Below, piece by piece: positions 1 through 27,389 of a stretch of 64,000 nt of DNA; positions within the stretch are counted from its first letter, which is position 1, and the number at the start of each line of letters is the position of its first letter. The DNA lies in the NCBI RefSeq assembly GCF_000524195.1, contig NW_020170381.1, positions 1,173,678 to 1,237,677 of the forward strand. Reading direction: 5' to 3'. The notes under the pieces were generated by a model. It had not been told where the DNA came from. It searched no databases and worked only from the letters and a program-made list of their open reading frames with translations. The translations under genes were made by a program, and so were the position numbers. Origin of the DNA: Echinococcus granulosus (taxonomy: Eukaryota; Platyhelminthes; Cestoda; Cyclophyllidea; Taeniidae).

Positions 1-1767
1 AGATGATGGTTGCAGTCACAAGCAACCAAGCAATAATGAGGTTTGTGACTTCACTCCTTCCTCTCGTTTATCATGGATTCCGAATCTGTCTGACAAGTAG
101 TAGTGACGTGCCTTTTGTTCTACGCACAGAACTTGATTCGAGCTCTTTATTTTTAGACTCCAATTGTGAACTCATGGTTAGCCATTTTAATGCAAATCGA
201 ATGGAGACGTCGGCTCTGATTTTCATTTTTCATTATGCACGATTCTGTATGCATTGATATAAATAAGCCTGTAATCTTGTTGTGATGCAAATGAATTAAA
301 CGATGTGTAATCATTTCAATCACCACGCCTATTCGTTTGATGTTATCGCACGCTTTCTGTCACTTTAGTGACCTTACACTGTCAGTTTTCCAGCACGGCT
401 TAAGGATTTAGCAATGTAGGCTATATGTTTCTCGGTTTTTTTTCTCCGTACGCAATCTATTCGAAGAACGTACCGATCTTCTGATTTTACTCCCGTCAGA
501 AGAATAGGCGCTGTGTCCGCGTGCTCCTGCTCCGTTGCTGGTTTCCAAAAGTTGCTACGCTTTTAGACATATTGACTTCGTTACTTCATCATGCAGTGTC
601 TACCAGACAGGCCGGAAGTGAATCCAGGATATTATAGAAGTATCTAGGCGACCACTTTGACACACGTAATATCGGTAATGTGCCGGTGTTCGAAGTCAGA
701 AGAAACATATTATAATGGGACATTTTTTTGATTTGTCAATGATTTTTACCATTGGCGAGCCCATTTAATTTTACCCAGTGGTGATGTGCGTCAATGGCGA
801 TTTAATTAAACTTGCTTTACGACATAATGTAATTAATTCCACTTGGTTTGATTTTCTCATGTGTGTCCTCGGGAACTTAGTTCAGTTTACTAATTGTACC
901 GCGGTTCGGTGTGCTGAAGTTTAGGTGATCAATCCATTATTGGAAACAGGCTTGTTTTATCAAGATGCTGTTGTGAACAGATGTGAGTACCTGAGCGAGT
1001 TCGAGATTACTTTTTCCTTCATAGTCGCGTATGCGACTGCAGCACCTCGGGCTTTCCCTTGTGAAATACCAAGAAATAAAGTTCTTTCAACTAGAGATAA
1101 ATAATAAACTGTGTGTGTTTTAAGTTTAGCAACCGATATGCTACCTCGTTTCATCACAGGTAGTACGCTTGGTATCACGATGTCCAAAAAATAAAAAATT
1201 CAACCTTTCTGTATCTCCAATGTTTATTATTTCCCATAGTGATTTAGCATACATGTTTTTTCATAATTATAGTGAATTGTGCGAACAAGTAGTGAGTTTT
1301 ATCAGTTGTAAGGAAAGCCCATTGAGTTTTATGCGTCTGTTCTCATGATCACTATGAGATCTTTAAATAGCTTTTACCTAGGCTTTCTTTGACCTTAAAC
1401 TGCTTCAGTCACTTGAAATGTCGTGACCTTACTTTTATGTGATGTTTCATAGCATTTTTCCTAGTCCTACATTTCTAAATGCTTCATGAGTAAATGCTTT
1501 TTGGAAAAGCTTGAAAACAGGTTCTGTTTTATCATAGATCATAGGTTTACTAGTCTAAATCTTTTCGAAAGATCATTTCACAAAGGGAATATTAGCAACG
1601 TGGTGTTAACCTATATGTTGCTAAAACCTATAATTCTTGTTTATATTTCTATAAAGTAATTCTGAAGGGGGGAAAACCCGGCGAGCGAATTTATAAAATG
1701 AAATTTCATTTGATGTTAAGTTTTACGCTTGTTTATTAATGGTTTTGTTGTTTTGGGTTCCCTGTAG
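1..1767. other. Non-coding stretch before first recognised PI4KA exon
   Basis: I see no exon with a supported reading frame here. It is AT-rich and precedes an in-phase acceptor at 1767. Because the first recognised exon corresponds to roughly residue 400 of the human kinase, this stretch is most likely a PI4KA intron. A small upstream exon could be hidden in it. Confidence 0.5.
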
Positions 1768-19180
<17,413 letters not shown>

Positions 19181-19989
19181 ATAGGCAGAGGCGTTCTCCC
19201 TCCCTCCTCCCATCGACCTTTGTTGTGTTGTGTATAGTGTTAACTACACTGATGACTCATTCTCTCCACCTCGATGTAATTTTGTGATAACTTTTCCTTA
19301 CTAGCGATTAAAAATGCACATATTTTTACCTGGCAGATCTCTTTGTTTTCGTTTTATTCTCGGAACCAAAAGGACGTGCTCTAACTTTGATTGCCTTGCT
19401 CTAATCACCCGATCATACCGGTGACTACGTTTTTTATTTTGGCGACAGAATTCTGGACAGCTTTTCATAATGCTATGAAAGTCCTACGCTTATGTCCACG
19501 TATTCCTTACCGTACCGAAGAGGTCATGTAAAGCGCATATATTTTGAATCGAGCTTAATTGGATCAGATGCTTGCAGTCCTAGTTTTTTTTTGTCAAAAG
19601 ATACCATTAATCTAGGAGTGGTTAATATATACGCCTATGTTTCAGTAAATTTTCGTTAAGACAGATTTCTTCCCACGCCATAACATGTTTGTAGATTAGA
19701 GCAATAATGGAATGAGACCTCATTCGATGGGATGTGCTAGGTTGGCATAATTTAGCTCAACTGAAGACAGAAAGATTGTGATCGTGATCGTACAGGGTAA
19801 CTAGATGGTTCCCAGCACTTTAGAATTGGGGAATTCGAGCGTCAGCGTCCTGAGTGAGTACGACGCCGCATGCGCAAATGACGAAACAAGGTCCTAGTAT
19901 GTACTGTTTGATTATACCTGAATGCCGCTTTAAAAATAAAAATAACAATGGAATGAAATCTAAATAACATTAACCTTGTTTTTTAGGCC
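19181..19989. other. PI4KA 3' region and UFSP1 upstream region
   Basis: No coding frame is supported. An ATTAAA at 19307-19312, about 130 bp after the PI4KA stop codon, is the likely polyadenylation signal. A pyrimidine tract ending TTTTTTAG at 19986 immediately precedes the UFSP1 start. The spacer is about 0.8 kb and could contain the UFSP1 promoter and a 5' untranslated exon. Confidence 0.6.
19307..19312 (+). other. Likely PI4KA polyadenylation signal (ATTAAA)
   Basis: Common variant hexamer located about 130 bp after the PI4KA stop codon. It is the first good match downstream of the stop. Confidence 0.5.
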
Positions 19990-21039
19990 ATGCTGAGAAT
20001 AACCTCTCAAGACTGCCTTAATGGAGTAGATAGAGAAAAGGAGACCCTCTATACGTTCAAAGGAGTCGTCGAATATTGGCATTATGGAGGCCAGAAGATC
20101 GATGACAGAGTAAGATTTGCCCTGCTTACTGCTCTCGATTGCAACTGGTCAACAATACTGCGAATTTTGCGGCACTAAAGTACAACTGTCACCAAGACAT
20201 CAAATAGTAGTACGGCAAACTGCCTACTTCGATGAAGCTATGGCTAAAGGTCTATCGAAGACATTAACTGACTCGTGCCCAAATTCTGTTGTTAAAGTAA
20301 CGATTTTATCGTAGGGTTGGGGATGCGGCTATCGCACCTTACAAACAATTATCTCCTGGTTCAAAATGAACCTCTCCCTTCAGTCCACTTTCCCTGACAT
20401 AGATGATATCCAATTGGCCCTAATTGATGCAGGCGACAAACCTCGCTCCTTTTACAAATCTCATGATTGGATAGGTTCGGTCGAAGCAGGAATCGTTGTA
20501 CAACATCTGACGAATGTAGGCCCGCCACCATTCATAACCATCCGGTATAGACCGACTACAGAATCGTTCAAGTACCAAACGGTAGATTCGGAAAGGAACA
20601 CTTGGCGAAGATACGCGACCACTTCCAACGCGCCGGAGCTCCAATAATGATGGGTGGGCTATCCTTCAACTGCAATAATTCCATAGGTGGAATAAAAGAC
20701 TGCTCCTCCAAATGTATTCTCGCAATGAAGAAAAATGAGAACCCTGATTCCGCATCCCTTCTGATTCTGGCAAGTCTTCCATCTCATCATTTTCGACAAA
20801 ATCCATAAATCAATCCTATTTTAGTACTACACTAAGAACTGGATTTTTAAAACACTATTAATAGCAACTGCGATATCGCATCCAAATTTGCCTTTCAGGA
20901 TCCGCATTACTACACCACTGACGAAGAACCCGACCTGCCGTATCTTTGGAGGGAAGGGTGGCTGAAGTGGTGCAATACAGAAGACTTAAGTGAAACGGAT
21001 TTTTACAATATGTGCATGCCGATGGCAGCATACAAGTAG
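19990..21039 (+). CDS. UFSP1: UFM1-specific protease, UFSP1-like short form
   Basis: Cysteine protease of the UFSP family, which matures the UFM1 precursor or removes UFM1 from targets. Exons: 19990-20109, 20315-20544, 20586-20769, 20899-21039, giving 224 residues. The second exon opens with GWGCGYRTLQTI, which carries the catalytic Cys. IDAGDKP and WIGSVEAG follow, then APIMMGG. The last exon opens with DPHYYT, carrying the catalytic Asp and His, and ends near FYNMCMP. Only about 40 residues precede the Cys box, as in UFSP1; UFSP2 has a long N-terminal domain. The 41-bp intron 20545-20585 is needed to keep frame (ITI-R-FGKEHLAKIRDHF). The last intron begins with GC rather than GT. The start is the first ATG, three bases after TTTTTTAG, so the leader may be trans-spliced or carry a 5' exon. 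Its stop codon lies 6 bp from the LIN37 stop on the other strand. Confidence 0.93.
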
Positions 21040-21045
21040 CATTGG

Positions 21046-22468
21046 CTACGGTAGGTCCTTACAAAATTTGTCATACATTTCCCGCAGAATGATATAAGAG
21101 TCTCGGTAGCGCTCTTCGTTTTCTCTGCAGGCCGCTTTCCACCTGAAAAAAGGTTTTGTAACTGAACTAGTATACTAGTTGTTTCCTATATAAAAGAACC
21201 AAAACAATAATCAGCCTTAATTCTGCTGATTCAAAGTGTGATATTAATGACATCAGAAAGGCATTTTACTTACTTTCGACGAATTTCACGCCAGCGTGTT
21301 ATGTGCTGTTCTAGTAAGCCTTCTGGAGACATCTCCTTCGGAGGATTCTAAAACATCATTACCGAGGTTCGTGAGCAAAAGTGGTAATAAATGAACTACT
21401 CAGAGATATCGGAGGGTCTGAAAACTAGCGACAGAAGTGTACGCATCCGCTAACCCAGTAAATCCCACGAACTAAAGTCCAGCTGAACTAAATTAAGTTA
21501 GGACTTTTTCTAACCGAGAGCTAAAGCTTTCGACGGTACGGTATTAAAACACCGCAGTAGCATTGTTCACAAGAGTTAAGCCTAGATAAATGTCATCAAA
21601 TGCGAAGATCGTGACATCATAAATGAGCAAAATCAAAGCGTCTTGATTCGACCGATGTAACGGTTAGACGTTGGCAGGAGGAGTCGGAAGGCGGACAGGC
21701 CGATAGCAGCGTGCATTACGTCCGAGGCAAGAAGAGTATGGACATGTACCTCAACGTTTATTACAAAAGGCTGGCCAGACGAGGGCAGAGGCTGTGGAAC
21801 ACGCACTTGACTATCGGTGAGGCCATCATTCGGCTTTGGCAGGGCATAATGACAGTCTGGTAGCTGGTCAGCGGCCTAAATTTAAGAGGATTTAGGATGA
21901 TGATTAAAACTAGGGTTAAATATGCATGTGGATTACTTCTCGATCGTCGTCAGCATTCGGAATGTCATTCCACGACGACTTATCGGTTTGACTAAGATTG
22001 CGAATCCAAGCCCGAGCCATAGGGTAAAGTGGGGCGTTTTCTGGGAATTGTCCAAAGTCAACGCTCCTCTCAAAGACTTTGATGACAAATGATTCTAGAA
22101 GAATAACAAAACTTTAAGTAATTTACCCTTTGGTGCGTCATCTTCATCCGATGCTATTCCCCGTTTCCTGCGTTTCACTTCGCCGCCCCCAACCTTGTAT
22201 AAGGGTGATCTGTATTTCTCTTTTTCCAAAACTTCTTTCCGATTCATTACCTCATCTTTATACTTTAAGCTTTCCTTTCTAAAGTATTGAATAACGGGAC
22301 CATAAAAACATACACTTTTTCTGGATTTTCCTTGTAAGCAACAAGAATCTGGTCCAAATTCTCCCTTGCTAGAGAAACATCAGCCTCTAAGCAAAAAATA
22401 CCCCTTTTTCCTCACATACCATCTGGCTCAGGCCACCAAGATCTATCATTCCATCCACCGGACATCAT
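21046..22468 (-). CDS. LIN37: LIN37, MuvB/DREAM complex subunit
   Basis: LIN37 is a subunit of the MuvB core of DREAM, which represses cell-cycle genes in quiescent cells (family knowledge). Exons in transcript order: 22468-22420, 22386-22316, 22274-22127, 22094-21937, 21347-21274, 21142-21046; 198 residues with all phases matching. An N-terminal helix ([19 protein letters not shown]) is followed by a basic KRRKRG stretch. Then comes the family signature [20 protein letters not shown] with [12 protein letters not shown]. The C-terminus is [13 protein letters not shown] and [12 protein letters not shown], matching the human C-terminal motif. The linker between the two conserved blocks is about 30 residues, shorter than the human one of roughly 70-80. 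Introns of 33, 41 and 32 bp occur in the first half; the fourth intron is 589 bp. The gene is convergent with UFSP1. The start is the first of two adjacent ATGs, and an upstream exon is possible. Confidence 0.93.
21660..21876. repeat. GC-rich block inside LIN37 intron 4 (repeat candidate)
   Basis: About 200 bp that are clearly richer in G and C than the surrounding intron, with no reading frame linked to either gene. Such islands inside AT-rich flatworm introns are often short interspersed element copies. I cannot assign a family and see no clear terminal repeats. Confidence 0.3.
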
Positions 22469-22575
22469 TAAAATGGACTGCGCGAAATTGAAGTCAGAGA
22501 GATAAAGCACGCAATAGGCAAGCCAAGTTCAGTACTGGCAAAGTTATGATCATTCTAGACAGGAAGGATTGCGCG
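22469..22575 (-). promoter_or_regulatory. Probable LIN37 5' untranslated leader after a strong acceptor
   Basis: On the minus strand a run of eight T followed by CAG at 22578-22576 forms a strong splice acceptor about 107 nt before the LIN37 start. The leader between them contains an out-of-frame upstream ATG with a short ORF ending before the main start. This would fit a 5' untranslated exon or a spliced-leader addition site. Confidence 0.45.
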
Positions 22576-22578
22576 CTG

Positions 22579-24060
22579 AAAAAAAATTAATTTATCATTG
22601 CAGTATTTGTTTCTAGGCATGAAGAATAGTAATACTAATTAGCACATACAAAATATAATGCAGTCATTCGCCGATGAATACTGTTTATTGCTTAATTTTT
22701 AAGCAACGAAAATTTTGTACTCCGACTATCACAAAAGTTGGCCTTAAAAAAGGCACAAAAAGTGCATATAATTGGAGCGCGTGACAAGTAATTGATCATT
22801 ACTAATCTGTGAGCAGGTTAAAACTAAAAGCTAGAAGTAATAGCTACCAGTACATCAATTTTACCGAAAGCTCATGTTTTTTACGCAGCTGATTTTGATG
22901 GATAAAGTTTTATATTACCAAGTAGTGACGGGCATTGTGTTATAGTCCTTCTGAAATCAGAAAATAGAAGACGATCTTCTGTACGACGCATGAAAATTGA
23001 TTGAGCGGTTAATCTAAAAACTCCCGAAAAACTTTTTTTGTAATAATGCCATTGTTATTTCAATCACTTGTTCATGACAGCTGACTTTGAGAAATATTAA
23101 TATACTAGCATAAACGAATTACTGCTTGCAAAAATCTAAAACAATGCAACAAAATGATCTGAGAATAAAAAATAATAGCAATGTCAAATACGTTATCAGA
23201 CTACTTATTGGTTGTGAATATAGAGGTCTGGTTATTCGCTCAAATTTACTTTGGATCACAGCAGTAATTCTTTCTCACCTGCCAGTAGGCCCTCGCCTCC
23301 CCTTTGAATTATCAATATATTTTCTATTACAATATTGTGACACCTTTTAAGTTTTATAAGAATTCGAAAAGCTGCATCGGTGAATCATCAAGAGAAGTAT
23401 TACTAGGCAATACATTAAATATTTGTCTCTCGATTTTGGCGAGGAGCCACTTTTGACCTGGCCATCATACCACGCTGCTTGAGCTGGCGTCCCTGCCATG
23501 CTGGCAGCCCTAGTACCTTTCGAATGCCAAATGCATACATTCTACCCAAAGTATTTTGCCTTCTTTCACCTTTGTGGAAGCTTCGGGGTGATACGACTCA
23601 AATGCAATTCAGAACCCTGGGGTGGGGAATGGTGGAATCACCACCATTGTTGACAGAGGCGCCGCATGGTGGTGGCGAATTCGCTACTGAAACCCCCGCA
23701 GTTTATTGCAAGTGGGGATTTGTTTAAAGTTTAGAGCTTAAAGCTTAGTCTAAGTAATTTCAGAATATGTCAGGCGACAGCCTAGGCGAAAATTATTACC
23801 AGGTATGGCGGATTATAACTGATTAAGCATGCCTCTGAAGGTTGTAAAAAATGCAATCCACAAAATGGGTTTTTTAGTTTTAATCTTTTGTAGCAAACCG
23901 TATAATGTAAATATGCACCTGAACGAACAGCAACTGCGCTTTTTCAAGAACGTACTTTGTCGTAATTTTGAGCTATGAAAACAATTTAAGTTGTAATTTT
24001 TGCTTGTTTTAACTAACCACTTCTGCTTTTGCACTCTGGTTGTGTGATTGCGGTCTGGCA
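22579..24060. other. Intergenic region between LIN37 and PGAM
   Basis: AT-rich, with no supported exon. A GC-richer block at about 23450-23720 could be a degenerate repeat. The genes on either side are divergent, so this 1.5 kb should contain both promoters, but I see no convincing TATA box or initiator. Confidence 0.45.
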
Positions 24061-25670
24061 ATGGCTTCTGTGTACAAGGTTGTTTTCATCAGGCATGGAG
24101 AGAGTGTTTACAATCAGGAGAACAGATTTTGTGGGTGGCATGATGCTGACCTGTCTCCTAAGGGTGAGCAGGAGGCGCAAAATGCAGGGAAAATGATTAA
24201 GGAGAGGGGTCTTTCTTTTGATGTTGCGTTTACCAGTGTCCTAAAACGTGCCATAAAAACTCTCAATCATGTGCTTGAAGTGAATGACTTGCACTGGATT
24301 CCAGTCTATAAGTAAGAGTGGCTCATTAAAGGCTTGTGAATGACTCGCTTGCATAACCACTTTGCTATGCCTTTGTATCTCAGTTCCCATTTTGGTCACT
24401 AGCGTTAATCAGTTGCTTTGCTGGAACTTTTAACATATAATATATATATATATATGTATGGAATTTGTACTGAGTGCACACGAATTTTCGCATCAGTAAT
24501 GTGTAGAAGTTTATTTGTTTGCTGAGCATGGTAAAACATTCCTTCAGGTCATGGCGTTTGAATGAGCGGATGTACGGTGGCTTGCAGGGATTGAACAAAT
24601 CCGAAACAGCTGCAAAGCATGGTGAAGATCAAGTTAAAGTCTGGCGTCGTGCTTATGACATCTCGCCTCCTCCTCTGGAGGTTTCGGATAAACGCTGGCC
24701 AGGTCTCGAGGAGAAGTACAAGGTGGGTTTTTTTGGATCTGTTCTTCTTATTAAAAATAAGGTCTTGAAACCAAAACTCGCTAATTAGGTATAGTCGTGT
24801 TTGTGACTACTAAGGTTTGTATTTCCATCGGATTTAATTTTAATTCTATTCACAGCTGCTTGATATTGAGTGTATTCCGGTTACGGAATGTCTAAAAGAT
24901 ACCGTCGAACGTGCTCTTCCTTTCTGGTTTGATTCAATTGTTCCTGCCATTAAGGTATGTTTTTCAGTGCTTGATGTCTCTTCGAAATTGACACCTTTAC
25001 TTAATAAGTGCATGAAATCGACGCAGTCATTGGATAGTATCGTAACATGGGCTTTTATCTAGTTGTTTGGTTGGGAATTATTGCTGCGTATTCTCACTTG
25101 ATTGTGCTACTTGTTTTTGCTCTGAGTTGTAAGTCGAACTTCATGTTCGCGGTTATTATGCTTGGTGCGATATATTCCTTCATAGCAAGGCAAACGGGTT
25201 TTGATCACTGCTCACGGAAATAGTCTTCGCGCCATTGTTAAGTTTTTGGACAATGTTTCCGATAAGGACATTGTGGAACTCAACATACCCACCGGTAAGC
25301 TACCCGTCTCCTTTTGGAAGTAGATTTTAAATTGGTATTATGCGGTTCATCTTAAAACGATAGGGCTAAGTATGCAACTATAATTTTGCTCGGATAGTCG
25401 TGTTGACACATTTTCAGTACATGAGGTGCCATTGAAACGTTTGGAAGGAGAGCGGTTCTATGAGCTACATTCTTTTTTCTTGGTGCACAACCTCAGCACA
25501 TTTCCTTCAGAACTTAGTAGCAAAGTAGCCAATTTGTTCTAATTGCAGGGATTCCACTCGTTTATGAATTGGATAAGAACCTTCGCCCTGTGAAACACTA
25601 TTACCTGGCTGATGATGCTACTGTTGCGGCCGCCATCAGCAGCGTGGCAAATCAGGGCAAGGCCAAGTAG
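24061..25670 (+). CDS. PGAM: Phosphoglycerate mutase, cofactor-dependent (dPGM)
   Basis: Glycolytic enzyme interconverting 3- and 2-phosphoglycerate using 2,3-bisphosphoglycerate. Five exons: 24061-24311, 24548-24722, 24856-24954, 25186-25294, 25549-25670, all phases matching; about 251 residues, the usual length. The phospho-acceptor His is in [15 protein letters not shown] near the N-terminus, the catalytic Glu in [15 protein letters not shown], and the second catalytic His in [13 protein letters not shown]. The stretch [17 protein letters not shown], the [12 protein letters not shown] block and the C-terminal QGKAK match animal PGAM. The region after the RRAYD block is a few residues shorter than in human PGAM1. 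The start is the ATG giving MASVYKVVF, the family N-terminus. No paralogue is visible in the window. Confidence 0.98.
24434..24456. repeat. TA dinucleotide microsatellite in PGAM intron 1
   Basis: Run of alternating T and A, with one break, in the 236-bp first intron of the phosphoglycerate mutase gene. Confidence 0.85.
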
Positions 25671-25784
25671 GCATTGAATGCTGAGTCTAGTGAAAGGGGT
25701 CGCCGCCATGCCATTGGTATAACTCTACCAGAAACCCAGTTAGTTTCGATCCCAATGTTTTCTTTCATAACAACTTTGACTCTT

Positions 25785-25790
25785 AATAAA
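25785..25790 (+). other. PGAM polyadenylation signal (AATAAA)
   Basis: Canonical hexamer 115 bp after the PGAM stop codon, the first one downstream. Confidence 0.7.
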
Positions 25791-27389
25791 TGTAGAACCA
25801 CTTTCTTTACTGTATTGTTAATCTTGCCATTCCTTTGATGCTTATTGGATCTTCGGTCAGTGACAGCAATTCGCAAGGTAATGGTGGACAGATTTTCCTA
25901 CGACTGGACTTGGTGGAGCGCCTTTTTACTCGAACTTTATTTCATCCGATAAATTAATCAAATATCGATTTGCTTGGTGGTAGTCGAAGAAGCTATAAGA
26001 CTACGATGGCTTGAATGAGGCCAAAAACAGCAGAGTATTGATTACTCGATCTTTCATTGTCCGTATCAAACAGAGAATACCGTTATAAAAGGTCTACTTG
26101 GCATCCAATTGCGTTCATACCAGTGGGCTATTGGGGGTTAGTGGTAGAGACTACGTGACCACTTTATCGATGGCACGCTTGGCAGTGTGCGTGTGCATTG
26201 AGGTTGTTTAAGGACGACGTGCGATGACATGGCGCCCCGGATGTAAACACACAGAGGAAGAATGGCGCTCAACCTGGTTGCGTAGCAGAGTTGCTCCTTA
26301 GCATTAAGCGGCAGTGTACCCAAAACCTCAAATTAGTGTTAAGGCTTGCTTCAAACCATATCTACCAAATAATAAACCTAAAAAAATCAAGGGAAACACT
26401 GACTGATTTACTGGTTATCAGCATATACTACTCCCAAACTTGGGAATACGGGGAGTTTGAGGCCACAGAGTTTGACAATCACTAAGGTTGATAATGAAAA
26501 CTAGGTGAATTAAAACACAAGAGGGGCAATTTTAGACAACTGCATTTTTTTTAAACGCATCAACTTATCCAGACTTATTTTGTTAAATAGAATTGCTGCG
26601 TTAATGACACGCTGTTGCAATGGGACGTTTATGCGCCTCCTACGATTTCATCCTCTGTGCGAACGCAGTATACGCCCGCGTCCGAGTTAAGGGTGAAACC
26701 ACCGACCACAGGGATTATATAATGAATGAAACAGACTAGTCCTATGAAGTGCGGTACTGTACTTGTGATCAGGACGTCAAATATTCGACTTCGTACATAG
26801 GATACAAGGCAAGAAGTAGATATATCGGCCTTCACATTCACAGTGATGCCAAGATATCACAATATCCTTGTGAAGTGCATGGCGCTCACATTATAAGGTA
26901 ACAAAGTATACTACTTGGCAAATCCATGTCGAGCAGAAAATTTACTGGGGCGACCTTAGTAACAGTAACACTGTGCACACACCAACCTAAAAAATGCACC
27001 GAAACTACCACGTGGGGACCTTTTAATTTTTCAAACCCGATAGAGGAACAAAACCTGTTTTTATTCATAGCATGTATTGCAGCTGATCAAGCCTTTACCG
27101 TATCTAACAAGTCCTGGTACGACTGAAGAGAACTCCACTCCCATTTCCCATTCTCGGTTAGATATCCATGGAAAATTCCGGCCATTATTTAAACCTTGCA
27201 CAAACCGCAGCATCTGCAGAAACAAATCGCTACTCTGTCCGTCACAAAAGCATATTTACGTAATTAAATTGAATGCAAATATTTGTAATGGATAAGAATA
27301 TATTATGAAGAAACTCACACAAATACTATAAAGCGGAAAAAATCGCCAATTGTTTTAGAGGTATGTTTAATGCCACAAACTTATTAATG
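25791..27389. other. Intergenic region between PGAM and the unrecognised minus-strand gene
   Basis: No supported exon on either strand. A block at about 26110-26310 is GC-richer than its surroundings and may be an old repeat copy. The two flanking genes are convergent, so this region holds both 3' ends. Confidence 0.45.
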
